A stretch of 64,000 nt of DNA from Longimicrobiales bacterium (GTDB lineage: Bacteria > Gemmatimonadota > Gemmatimonadetes > Longimicrobiales > Gaopeijiaceae), in the NCBI GenBank assembly GCA_951813395.1, contig OX638356.1:3422501-3486500 (forward strand). The letters run 5' to 3'. Position 1 is the stretch's first letter. Every line of letters starts with the position of its first letter. Positions 34,070-42,690 of the stretch are shown in pieces. The translations under genes were made by a program, and so were the position numbers. The notes beneath the pieces are model-generated. The model was given only the letters and a program-made list of their open reading frames with translations. It made no database searches and was not told where the DNA came from.

Positions 34070-35338
34070 CTAGGGTAGGCCGCCGGCTCTCACGAGTTCG
34101 CCGTCCACAATCAGCCGAACCGGACCTCGGAACCTGAAGAACCGTCGCACGACCTGATCCGCCGCATCGCCCGCGGTGTCCCCGCCACTGTCCTGGAGTA
34201 CCGTGATCGATGCCGTGCCGACGTAGTTGCCTCCCGCCCGCGTGGCCCGGACCTGGATGGTCCCCGATCCCTTCCCGGTCGCGGTCACGAGTCCGTTGTT
34301 GTCCACCGTCACGATGTGCGGGTGGCGGGCGGTCCATATGTAGTCCGTGTCCTCGACCTCGTATCCGTTCGCGTCACGCGCCACCGCTGTCAGCTGGAGC
34401 GTATCTCCGACGACATCCAGCGTGTCCGTCTCCGGCGTCATTTCGACTCGCACCGCCAGTTGCGCCACGCTGATCGAGGCCGAGTCCGCGAGCGCTCCAG
34501 CTTTCGCGTAGATGTTCGTGCTTCCGGTCCGCACCGATGTGACCAGCCCGGACATGTCGACGGTCGCGATGCCGCTATTCTCCGAAGTCCAGGTGACGCT
34601 GATGCCGGGGACCGCATTCCCGTTGGTGTCAACGGCTTCGGCCGACAGGCGCAGCGTTTCGCCAATCGAGAAGAGCGTACGGGCGGACGGAGTCACCTCC
34701 AGCCCGACAGCCTCGACGGTCACGGTAAGCTCCGCCGCAGCGCGAACACCTCCGGCCCCGGCCGCGATTTCAGCGCTTCCGATGCCCGTGGAGGTGGCCA
34801 GCCCCGCGGCGTCCACCGTCGCGACGGACGCGTTCGACGAAGTCCAGGTGAAGGCGGCGCCGGCGACCGCGTGGCCGTTGGCATCGAACGCCTCCGCCGT
34901 GAATTGCACGGTCTCGCCGATCGAACTGAGGGACGCGGTGCCAGGCGCCACTTCGACCCGCACCGGCTGCTGCGCTACGGTCACGTTGGCGGTGCCGGAT
35001 GCACTGCCGGACGTCGCCGTGATCGACGCGCTCCCGTTTGCGACCGCGGTCACGGTCCCGTTGGAACCAACGCTGGCAACCGAGGCGTCGTTGCTTCCCC
35101 ACGTGACCGACACGCCAGCCATGGGCTGCCCCCGCTGATCCAGCACGGTGGCATTCAACTGGACCGTGGCCCCGATCGACGCCAGCTGGGCGGTCGCGGG
35201 GGTGATGTTGATGGTCGTGGCGACCGGAGGCTCGACCGGATCCGTCGGCGGTGCCGAACCGTCGCCGCCGCCGCAGGCGCCGTTGAAGATCAGGACGATG
35301 GCGGCGAGTGCGCCCGTCCACGGCTCTACTCTACGCAT
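34070..35338 (-). CDS. Lipoprotein with four BIG2 Ig-like repeats
   Basis: 422 residues. A lipoprotein signal (IVLIFNGACGGG) is followed by four consecutive BIG2 domains of about 83-85 residues (roughly 40-125, 126-208, 209-292, 293-380). Each starts with a V/I-x-V/I-TP strand and has W(T/G)S-N/E and VT-x-VTNGS-like turns. The C-terminus (RFFRFRGPVRLIVDGELVRAG) is a short extra beta segment. Bacterial Ig-like proteins of this kind usually act at the cell surface in adhesion or as spacers. ATG 35338 follows AAGGGA. Convergent with the VPS10-like gene. Confidence 0.82.
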   Translation of the reverse strand: MRRVEPWTGALAAIVLIFNGACGGGDGSAPPTDPVEPPVATTINITPATAQLASIGATVQLNATVLDQRGQPMAGVSVTWGSNDASVASVGSNGTVTAVANGSASITATSGSASGTANVTVAQQPVRVEVAPGTASLSSIGETVQFTAEAFDANGHAVAGAAFTWTSSNASVATVDAAGLATSTGIGSAEIAAGAGGVRAAAELTVTVEAVGLEVTPSARTLFSIGETLRLSAEAVDTNGNAVPGISVTWTSENSGIATVDMSGLVTSVRTGSTNIYAKAGALADSASISVAQLAVRVEMTPETDTLDVVGDTLQLTAVARDANGYEVEDTDYIWTARHPHIVTVDNNGLVTATGKGSGTIQVRATRAGGNYVGTASITVLQDSGGDTAGDAADQVVRRFFRFRGPVRLIVDGELVRAGGLP

Positions 35339-35889
35339 TCCCTTATCCCCCTGGTGATGAGACGTCACGGGGTTCGCAGGTTGCGCCCCTTAACTATAAC
35401 CCTCATGCCCAGACGTGTGCCCTCTTCCGTTTTGCCGGTGATCGGCGGAAGTGTCCAGGCAGTCGGTTGCAGGGATTTCGGGCGGGCCAACGGGACCGCA
35501 TTCGCCTCCAAGACTGTCAATCTGCATGGAAGATGTCCCGGTTCGGCGGCTGGTAAAACGCTGCTGCACGGCCTTCGAAATGGGCCGGTGCGCTGGCGGG
35601 TAGAGCGGGCGGGCGAGGCTGGCGGGTTGCGGGCGAATCTGCAGCGGGCCGGCCGGCGGCGGGCGGGCCATCAGCGGGCGGGCTATCAGCGGGCGGCGCG
35701 CCCATAGAAGCATGCCGGTGTCCCGCGTTTTGCCGCGGAAACGTGGTGAGCGCTCCAGCGCGCGGCCGATCCCCCACATGTGCCCGCCAGCCCGCGTCCT
35801 GGGCCAATACAGAGGGCCGGAATCCTGCCGTTAGCTTATGGGGACAAACGCTAACTCTTTGCCGGACTTGAACTTCGAAGGAGTCAGCC
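35339..35889. other. Gene-free stretch with short repeats
   Basis: I see no supportable gene. It contains 2.6 tandem copies of a 15-base unit, GCGGGCGGGCCATCA then GCGGGCGGGCTATCA (35659-35698). It also holds the left copy of the inverted repeat flanking the DUF222 remnant (35706-35743) and a possible degenerate third copy near 35411-35437. Reading frames here are low-complexity Arg/Pro/Ala. Confidence 0.5.
35706..35743 (+). repeat. Left copy of inverted repeat flanking DUF222-HNH remnant
   Basis: The core TTTTGCCGCGGAAACG (35728-35743) is found exactly, reverse-complemented, at 36514-36529. The flank toward AGAAGCATG and GTCCC also matches imperfectly, giving about 38 related bases per arm. 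The arms are about 770 bases apart and enclose only the decayed DUF222-HNH gene. Confidence 0.65.
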
Positions 35890-36497
35890 ATGACCATCAC
35901 CCAGCTTGGCGAGCGCATTGTCGAACTCGCCGCACGGATCAACATCGCCACCTACGAGATGCTCACCCTCATCGCCGAGTTCGATCGCCGCGAGGGGTGG
36001 GCCGACGCCTTCAACTCCTGCGCCGAGTGGCTGCCTGGAGCACCGGACGCACGATCGGCACCTGCCGCGAGAACGTGCACGTCGCCCACGCGCTACAGCA
36101 CCTGCCCAAGACCTCGGCCGAGATGGAGGCCGGGCGGCTCTCCTACACCAAGGTGCGGGCGATCACCCGGGTGGCCACGAAGGCAACGGAAGGTGAACTG
36201 CTCGAATTGGCCGACAAGGGCTCCGCCGCCGAGCTCGAACGGATGGTGCACGAAGTGCGGGTGCGGATGGCGCTCGACGCGAAGGGCCAGGCGGTGTTCT
36301 TCACGCGCGGCGGCAAGATGCTCGGGAGCGTCCCGCCGCCGGTGAACGAGCCGAAGCTGACGCCCGCGCTGCCCCCCGCCCCACCGCTTCGGCCCGGGCA
36401 GATGTACAACGGCCCGGCCCGGCTCGCGGCCGGCGCGGTCCCCTGGGAGATCGAGGCCGCGGCACGGGAGGCGATCGAGGCGGGTGCCGGCGGGTGA
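35890..36497 (+). pseudogene. DUF222/HNH endonuclease (13E12-like) remnant, frameshifted and internally deleted
   Basis: ATG 35890 after AAGGAG opens a DUF222 protein (QLGERIVELAARINIATYEML, FNSCAEWL). The frame is lost at about 36033 in CTGCCTGGAGC by a one-base deletion. The next frame continues correctly: STGRTIGTCRENVHVAHALQHLPKTSAEM, paraphrased as the DUF222 core, then SYTKVRAITRVAT and ELERMVHEVRVR. It then jumps straight to MALDAKGQAVFFTRGGKMLG, which in intact relatives follows the HNH nuclease core. The nuclease domain is therefore gone. Intact members are mobile or repeated HNH proteins of about 400 residues. Confidence 0.75.
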
Positions 36498-36513
36498 CGA
36501 CGCGCCCGCAGCC

Positions 36514-36550
36514 GCGTTTCCGCGGCAAAAGCAGGGACCCAAGCATGTCT
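36514..36550 (-). repeat. Right copy of inverted repeat flanking DUF222-HNH remnant
   Basis: CGTTTCCGCGGCAAAA (36514-36529), then GCAGGGACCCAAGCATG, mirrors the left copy at 35706-35743. The following 140 bases up to the beta-lactamase-like gene contain no supportable gene. Confidence 0.65.
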
Positions 36551-36691
36551 CGATGGGACTCCCGCCAACCAGACAACGACGAGTGCAGGCAGCAGGCCTG
36601 GCAGATGGTGCCGCGGGCGTACCGCCAGGCTGGCCTCCGGCGCACAAGACCACGGCCTGCCTCGCGCGCACCGCCTGGTCCGGTCGCTCGG

Positions 36692-38203
36692 CTACCAGCT
36701 CCAGGCCGGGTCCACCGCCTTCACCGCGAGGCCCAGCGCTTCGAACTCGCGCTCCTGCCGGTCCGGCGCATGCCTGGCCACCGAGCGGTGACTTTGCACG
36801 ACGATGACCAGGTCGCGCGACGGGATGACATAGGTACTCTGGTTCCCCGCCCCGAGCGCGAAATACGCATCGGTAGGCAATGTCGGCACGCGGCGGCCAC
36901 GCCCGCTTTCATCCGGGGTGTTGACCCAGAACTGGCCCCCGTAGACAGCCGGATCCCACGCGGGCGCCGGCGAACTCACAAAGTCGACGAACTCCTCGGG
37001 CAGCAGCCGCTCGCCGTTCCACACGCCGCGCTGCAGGTAGAGTAGCCCTAGCCGTGCCCAGTTGCGGGGCGTGCCGTAGTTGTAGCCGGTGAGGATGAAG
37101 TTGCCGTAGAGGTCGGTCTCCATGACGAAGCGGCGGATCCCGATCTTGTCGAAGAGGGCGCGCTGCGGCCAGGTGAGGTATTCCTCGCCGATTTCGTTTT
37201 CGACCACGCGCCGGATGATCGAGCCGAGCGTCCAGGGATCCGAGTTGCGGTACCGACCCACGGTGTTGGGCGGAAATTCGGACTCCCGACTTACCGAGAG
37301 GGCAAAGATGTCGACCGGAGCTACGTAGCCCAGCATATGGTCGAACTGGCCCGGAACAACCGACAACGCCATCTGCTCCTCGGTCGAGCCCCCGTTGGTG
37401 AAGCGAAGGCCGCTGGACATGCGGAGCAGATCGGCCACCCGGATCTGCGCACGGGGATCACCCGCCGTGTGTTGCCACTCGGGCACGGGCGCGGGCTGCC
37501 ACAGTTCGAGGTGTCCCATCTGCATCAGACGGCCGATGAGGGTGGCCGTCATGCTCTTCCCCATCGACCAGCTCTCGAGCTGCATATCCCGATGCGCACC
37601 GGATCCGTACTCCTCGGCGACGATGCGGCCCCGGTGCACGACCACGAACGCGGCCCGGATGTCCTCCGGGTTCTCGAAGATCACCCGCCCGGCTTCCGCG
37701 AGGAGTTCGCCGTTCACGTCATCGGGCAGCGGCTCCCGGGACAGCAGGTCGCCCATCGGCCATGGTGTGGTGGCCGCATCCGGCAGCGCGCTCTGCACGC
37801 TTCGGGGCGTGAAGAACGCGCCCTCGGCGTACGGGGGCACGATGACGCAACCCTGGTCGCCAAAATACCGCGCCCGGGCCACCGCGCCGCTCTGCGACGC
37901 GGTCACGATCCCGCTCTCCCCGTCGATGTCGAACGTCAACTCGCCAGCCTCGTAGTCCCGGACCTGGTCCTCCGTGTGCAGGATGCTGTTGTGGAGCGCC
38001 TCCTCCAGGTCGCGTTCGGACACCCAGGTCGCGGAGCAGAGCCGCTTGGCCGGGCTGGTCAGAGCGAAATACACCGGGTTCAGGGCGGTTTCCGGCCCGG
38101 TCCATTCAAAGACGCCGGCGTTGCCACCCGCCGAGTCGCCGTTCGTCCCGCAACCGGCGGCCAACAGGAACAGCACCGGTCCGACCCCTGCAATCCTCTT
38201 CAT
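36692..38203 (-). CDS. Class C beta-lactamase/penicillin-binding-like serine hydrolase, lipoprotein
   Basis: 503 residues. A lipoprotein signal (LFLLAAGCGT), a divergent N-terminal domain (about 30-170), then the beta-lactamase fold. Ser-x-x-Lys is SMGK in ESWSMGKSMT (about residue 247), the second motif Tyr-x-Asn is YRNSDP, and the third region is GAGNQSTYVIPSRDLVIV. Such family XII-type proteins act as peptidases or esterases more often than true beta-lactamases. It sits at the periplasmic face. ATG 38203 follows GGGAG. Divergent from the S9 peptidase gene over 125 bases. Confidence 0.86.
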   Translation of the reverse strand: MKRIAGVGPVLFLLAAGCGTNGDSAGGNAGVFEWTGPETALNPVYFALTSPAKRLCSATWVSERDLEEALHNSILHTEDQVRDYEAGELTFDIDGESGIVTASQSGAVARARYFGDQGCVIVPPYAEGAFFTPRSVQSALPDAATTPWPMGDLLSREPLPDDVNGELLAEAGRVIFENPEDIRAAFVVVHRGRIVAEEYGSGAHRDMQLESWSMGKSMTATLIGRLMQMGHLELWQPAPVPEWQHTAGDPRAQIRVADLLRMSSGLRFTNGGSTEEQMALSVVPGQFDHMLGYVAPVDIFALSVSRESEFPPNTVGRYRNSDPWTLGSIIRRVVENEIGEEYLTWPQRALFDKIGIRRFVMETDLYGNFILTGYNYGTPRNWARLGLLYLQRGVWNGERLLPEEFVDFVSSPAPAWDPAVYGGQFWVNTPDESGRGRRVPTLPTDAYFALGAGNQSTYVIPSRDLVIVVQSHRSVARHAPDRQEREFEALGLAVKAVDPAWSW

Positions 38204-38328
38204 CGTGCTTCTCCCTGGCGCATCCGCGCCCCATGGCCCGTTTGATTTCTGCGGCGGGGCCATCAACATTGGCACCCCACCCTGCCAGCAAGCCAGTCGG
38301 GACAATGCAATACCCAAGGAGGTCCTCG

Positions 38329-40353
38329 ATGCAAACACCGCGCTCCCTCCTCACCGCCGCACTCCTCGCCCTCTCCCTGCCGACCGGAGCATCCGCCCAG
38401 CAGCCCACCGGACTGCTCGACATGGACACCTACATGGAGATGGAATCGGTCGGCAGCCCGCGCATCTCGCCGGATGGGAATCACATTCTGTTCACGCGTG
38501 GCAGCGTGGACAAGATGAACGATCGGAACCAGAGCGACCTCATGCTCATGGACCTGGCCACCCGTAGGATCCGCGAACTGGAGACCGGGAGTTTCGAGGT
38601 GTCGTCGCCCATCTGGTCGCCCGACGGCACCAGAATCGCGTTCCTGTCCGACAAGGGCGGGACCAACCAGATCCACATGATGTGGCTCGACACTCGCGAA
38701 ACCGTGCAGCTGACCAACGTCGACCGCGCTCCGGGCGGGATCCGGTGGTCGCCAGACGGCACACGGATCTCGTTCACGATGTTCCTCCCCGAGACGGGAT
38801 CGCCGCTGCCGATCAAGATGCCGGCCTTCCCGAAGGGCGCGAAGCTGGCTGCGCCCGCGGTGGTGGAGGACCGCATGGGCTGGCAGCGCGATGGACGCGG
38901 ATACACGCCGAAGGGGAACACCCAGATCTTCATCGTAGACGCGGAATTGGGCGGAACGCCCCGTCAGATCACTTCCGGCGAAAACTCCCACAACAACCCG
39001 CGCTGGTCACCCGATGGCACGAAGCTCTACTTCAGCGCCGACCTGATCCCCGACGAGGGCTACGAGCGTGGCAACTCGGAAGTGCACGCCATCGATCTCG
39101 CAACCCTGGAGATCACCACGCTGACCGACCGGCTCGGCCCCGACAACGGCCCGAACCCGTCGCCGGACGGCAGCATGATCGCCTACACCGGCTACGACCA
39201 GAACGAGAACTACAGCAATCTGTCGAACCTGTACCTGATGGACGCCGACGGCCGAAACAGCCGCATGCTCGCCGGGAACCTCGCGAATTCGCCGAGCGGC
39301 GTGACCTGGGCGCCGGACGGTTCGGGGGTGTACTACACGCTGGGCAAGGAGGGCTCGTCGAACCTCCACTTCGTGTCCACCGATGGGCGTGGCGAGCAGG
39401 TCACCCAGGGCGTCCACTACATCACGGGCGTCTCGATTGCGAAGACCGGAAGAGTCGCGGCCACGAACTCGACGTTTTACCGGCCCAATCACCTGATCAC
39501 CTTCGACCTGGATGACCCGAGCGAGCTGGAGACCCTGGTGGACTACAACGAGGACGTCCTGAGCGGCGTCAAGCTCGGCGAGGTGGAGGAGATCTGGACC
39601 GAGTCCTTCGACGGCTTGCCGGTGCAGGGCTGGCTCATGAAGCCGGCCAACTTCGAGCCCGGCCGGAAGTATCCGCTGCTGCTGTGGATCCACGGCGGGC
39701 CGGTGGCGATGTATACCGTGCGCTGGAACTGGAACTGGCAGAACTTCGCGGCGGACGGCTACGCGGTACTGTGGATGAATCCGCGCGGCAGCACCGGATA
39801 CGGCCAGGATTTCGTCAACGGGATCAACTACCTGTATCCCGGCAACGACTTTCACGACCTCATGGCCAGCGTGGACGCCGCCGTCGAACGCGGCTTCATC
39901 GACGAGGAGAACATGTTCGTCACCGGGAGCAGCGGGGGCGGAGTCCTCACCGCCTGGATCGTCGGCCACTCGGATCGTTTCCGTGCCGCCGTGTCCCAGC
40001 GCCCGGTGATCAACTGGCACTCCTTCGTCGGCACCACCGACGGGTCGGGCTGGTACCGCCGCTTCCGCTCCTTCCCCTGGGAGGACCCGGTGGAGTACGC
40101 GGAGCGGTCGCCGCTCCACTACGTCGGCAATGTGACCACGCCGACAATGCTGCTCTCGGGTGTCGAGGACCTGCGCACGCCGATGCCCCAGGCGGAGGAG
40201 TTCTACCGTGCGCTCAAGGTCCTCGGCCAGGAGACCCTGCACGTCAAGATTCCGGACGAGTATCACGGATCTCGCTCCATATCGCACAGGATCATGACCC
40301 AGCTCTATCTCAAGGCCTGGTTCGACAAGTTCAGGGACAAACCGGTGGCGTAG
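38329..40353 (+). CDS. S9 family (acylaminoacyl/dipeptidyl) peptidase
   Basis: 674 residues with a signal peptide (LLALSLPTGASA). An N-terminal TolB/WD40-like propeller (about 40-400) has repeated SPDG-x-x-I/L motifs: RISPDGNHILF, WSPDGTRIAF, WSPDGTKLYF and PNPSPDGSMI. The C-terminal alpha/beta hydrolase has nucleophile GSSGGG (about 545), Asp in SGVEDLRTP and His in DEYHGS. These enzymes trim N-terminal residues or dipeptides from oligopeptides. ATG 38329 is preceded by a perfect AAGGAGG. It leads a six-gene operon extending to 47850. Confidence 0.93.
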   Translation: MQTPRSLLTAALLALSLPTGASAQQPTGLLDMDTYMEMESVGSPRISPDGNHILFTRGSVDKMNDRNQSDLMLMDLATRRIRELETGSFEVSSPIWSPDGTRIAFLSDKGGTNQIHMMWLDTRETVQLTNVDRAPGGIRWSPDGTRISFTMFLPETGSPLPIKMPAFPKGAKLAAPAVVEDRMGWQRDGRGYTPKGNTQIFIVDAELGGTPRQITSGENSHNNPRWSPDGTKLYFSADLIPDEGYERGNSEVHAIDLATLEITTLTDRLGPDNGPNPSPDGSMIAYTGYDQNENYSNLSNLYLMDADGRNSRMLAGNLANSPSGVTWAPDGSGVYYTLGKEGSSNLHFVSTDGRGEQVTQGVHYITGVSIAKTGRVAATNSTFYRPNHLITFDLDDPSELETLVDYNEDVLSGVKLGEVEEIWTESFDGLPVQGWLMKPANFEPGRKYPLLLWIHGGPVAMYTVRWNWNWQNFAADGYAVLWMNPRGSTGYGQDFVNGINYLYPGNDFHDLMASVDAAVERGFIDEENMFVTGSSGGGVLTAWIVGHSDRFRAAVSQRPVINWHSFVGTTDGSGWYRRFRSFPWEDPVEYAERSPLHYVGNVTTPTMLLSGVEDLRTPMPQAEEFYRALKVLGQETLHVKIPDEYHGSRSISHRIMTQLYLKAWFDKFRDKPVA

Positions 40354-40375
40354 AGCCCCAACGAAAGGAAGCTCC

Positions 40376-40873
40376 ATGACATTTCCCACCATGGCCGTGA
40401 TGGCCCTCGTTCTTCTCGCGGCAGCCTGCGCGCCACAAGCCGAAGCGCCCGAGGCCGAGCCCGACCCCGAGGAGGCGGCGGTCGTGGCGGCGGTTGAACA
40501 GCTGTTCGAGGCGATGCGCACGGGCGACAGCGAGATGGCGAGAGCCGTATTCCACCCCGATGCCCGGCTGGGCCGCGCGGGCGAGGACGGGATCAGCTTC
40601 CGGCCCGCCGAAGGCTTCATCGAGATGATCGGCCGTCCCAGGGACGAGGTCTACGACGAGCCCGTCTGGGACTGGACCGTCCAGATCGACGGCCGGCTGG
40701 CGCAGATGTGGACCCGATACGCGTTCTACCTTGACGACGAGTTCTCCCATTGCGGCTGGGAGGGATTCCAGCTCTACAAGGGAGACAGCGGGTGGCAGAT
40801 CACCCAGCTGGTCGACACGAGCCACCGCGGCGAGGACTGCTGGTATCCGCCGGGACGCGAGCCTGCGGCGTGA
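40376..40873 (+). CDS. NTF2/SnoaL-like lipoprotein
   Basis: 165 residues. A lipoprotein signal (LVLLAAACAPQ) precedes an NTF2-like alpha+beta cone. The fold begins EEAAVVAAVEQLFEAMRTGDSEMARAVFHPDA, paraphrased as the two N-terminal helices, and ends in strands MWTRYAFYLDDEFSHCGWEGFQLYKGDSGWQITQL, again paraphrased. The two Cys in the mature part could pair. Such domains bind small ligands or form enzymes. No catalytic residues can be assigned. Its stop overlaps the next gene's GTG start (GTGA). Confidence 0.8.
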   Translation: MTFPTMAVMALVLLAAACAPQAEAPEAEPDPEEAAVVAAVEQLFEAMRTGDSEMARAVFHPDARLGRAGEDGISFRPAEGFIEMIGRPRDEVYDEPVWDWTVQIDGRLAQMWTRYAFYLDDEFSHCGWEGFQLYKGDSGWQITQLVDTSHRGEDCWYPPGREPAA

Positions 40874-42690
40874 GAAAAAAGCTCCCGGGCACCAATTCCG
40901 GCCTGTCGGCGGCGGTGGCGGCGCTGGTCCTGTCGGCGTGCGCGGCTCCCTCGGAAGCGCCCTCCACCGCAGAGCTCGACGCCCTCGCCCGGGCGGTCAA
41001 GGACGCGATTGCCACCGACGCGCTCATGACCTTCTCCGCGGCGATCACGGAGCACGTCCGCCCGTCGGGCAGTCCCGGCGAGAACGCCGCGATCGACACC
41101 ATCGTGGCCACGCTGGAAGCGCACGGCGTTCCAGTCGTCGTGCATGAGCTCGATGCCTACGCCAGCGACCCCGTTTCGGCCTCCGTGACCATCCCCGGCA
41201 CCGACTTCGCGCCCGCGGCCATCACGATGGCCTACTCGGCCTCGAGCACCGGCACCGTCGGCGAGGCCGTCGACATGGGGACGCTCGCGGATCTGCCGCG
41301 GCTCGAGGTCGGCACCGGCGAGCGCCTCGTGATCGAGAACGAGGAGTTCGGCGCCGATCTGCCCGATCTCACCGGCAAGGTGGTCATCGTCGACGGCCAG
41401 CCGCGCAACGTGCCGACCATTGCAATGGAGCGCATGGGCGCGGCGGCCGTCGTCTTCGTCAACCCGGAGGAGCGCCTCAACGAACTGATCGTGACGTCCA
41501 CCTGGGGCAGTCCGTCGCTGATGAACCACCACCGCCTGCCGACCATCCCCGTGGCCCAGATTGCGCGCGGCGCCGGAGAGCAGTTGCGCGCCCGCATGGC
41601 CGCGGCACCGGTCCGGCTGCGCGTCGAGACCGAACTCGCGACCGGGTGGAAGCCCATGCGGCTGGCCGTGGCCGCCATCGAGCCGGCGGGCGTGGAAGAC
41701 GCACCGTACGTGGTCCTCGGCGGCCACATCGATGGGTGGCACCACGCCGCGACCGACGAGGCCGCCTCGAACGCGGCGATGCTCAGCCTCGCGCTGGCGT
41801 TCCACGATGTGCGGGACCGGCTTCGCCGCGGCCTCGTGGTGGCGTGGTGGCCCGGGCACAGCAACGCGCGCTACGCGGGTTCGACCTGGTACGCGGACGA
41901 GTTCTTCACCGATCTCCGCACGCGTGGGCTCGCCTACATGAACATCGACGGGATCGGGCAGACGGGCGCCAGGCGCTTCGGCGCCTCCGCGTCCGAGGCG
42001 TTCCAGCCCTTTGCCGTCCGCGTGGTGTCGGAGACGCAGGGCGAGGGAATCTCTCCGACGAGACCGGGCCGCAATTCGGACCAGGTCTTCAACGGCGTCG
42101 GGCTTCCCCTGCTCCAGTTCAGCCACACGCGGCTCGCCGAGGACGGCGGCTACTGGTGGTGGCACACGACGGAAGACACGTTCGACAAGATCGACCCCGG
42201 GGTCCTGAAGACGGACACGGACATCTACGCGCACGCGCTGACCGGGATGCTGGCCGGCGCGCGCTACCCGGTGAGCGTGGAGGCTCAGGTCGAGGCGCTG
42301 GCGGCGGCGATCGAGGCGCGGGACGAGGCCGCGGGCGGGGCCCTGCAACTGGTACGGCACCTCGGCGACCGCATGGAGCGCCTCCAGGAGGCCGCGGCGG
42401 CGATGGACCGGGCCGCCGATGCCGGCGAGGTCGAGGCCCTCGAGCTTGTGGCCTTTCTCCGGCCGCTGCACCGCGTCATGTACGTGCCGCTGAACGACTA
42501 CCACCCCGACCCGGGCGTCAGCCTGGGCCCGCTGCCCGGCCTGGCCCCGGCGCGAATCCTCGCCGAAGAAGAGGCTGGAAGCGACCGGCGCGGCTTTGCG
42601 CTGCCGGTGCTGGTTCGAGAGCGGAACCGCCTGATCGAAGCGGTGGACGAAGCGTTGCTGGTCGGCGGGTCGATCAGACACGGATGGTGA
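40870..42690 (+). CDS. M28-family peptidase-like protein with altered metal site, lipoprotein
   Basis: 606 residues from GTG 40870 (GTGA overlap). Lipoprotein signal (LVLSACAAP), PA-like insert (about 130-250, GKVVIVDGQPRNVPTIAMERMGAAAVVF in outline), then an M28 fold. First metal motif is GGHIDGWHHAATDEA, the Asp ligand region MNIDGIGQTG, and the last His is in WWHTTED. Where active M28 enzymes have Asp-x-Glu-Glu, this one reads WWPGHSNARYAGSTWYAD, so the catalytic Glu pair is replaced. I recall the same GHS-x-x-RYAGSTWYAD in other annotated M28 proteins, so this looks like a subfamily. Activity is uncertain. Confidence 0.82.
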   Translation: MRKKLPGTNSGLSAAVAALVLSACAAPSEAPSTAELDALARAVKDAIATDALMTFSAAITEHVRPSGSPGENAAIDTIVATLEAHGVPVVVHELDAYASDPVSASVTIPGTDFAPAAITMAYSASSTGTVGEAVDMGTLADLPRLEVGTGERLVIENEEFGADLPDLTGKVVIVDGQPRNVPTIAMERMGAAAVVFVNPEERLNELIVTSTWGSPSLMNHHRLPTIPVAQIARGAGEQLRARMAAAPVRLRVETELATGWKPMRLAVAAIEPAGVEDAPYVVLGGHIDGWHHAATDEAASNAAMLSLALAFHDVRDRLRRGLVVAWWPGHSNARYAGSTWYADEFFTDLRTRGLAYMNIDGIGQTGARRFGASASEAFQPFAVRVVSETQGEGISPTRPGRNSDQVFNGVGLPLLQFSHTRLAEDGGYWWWHTTEDTFDKIDPGVLKTDTDIYAHALTGMLAGARYPVSVEAQVEALAAAIEARDEAAGGALQLVRHLGDRMERLQEAAAAMDRAADAGEVEALELVAFLRPLHRVMYVPLNDYHPDPGVSLGPLPGLAPARILAEEEAGSDRRGFALPVLVRERNRLIEAVDEALLVGGSIRHGW

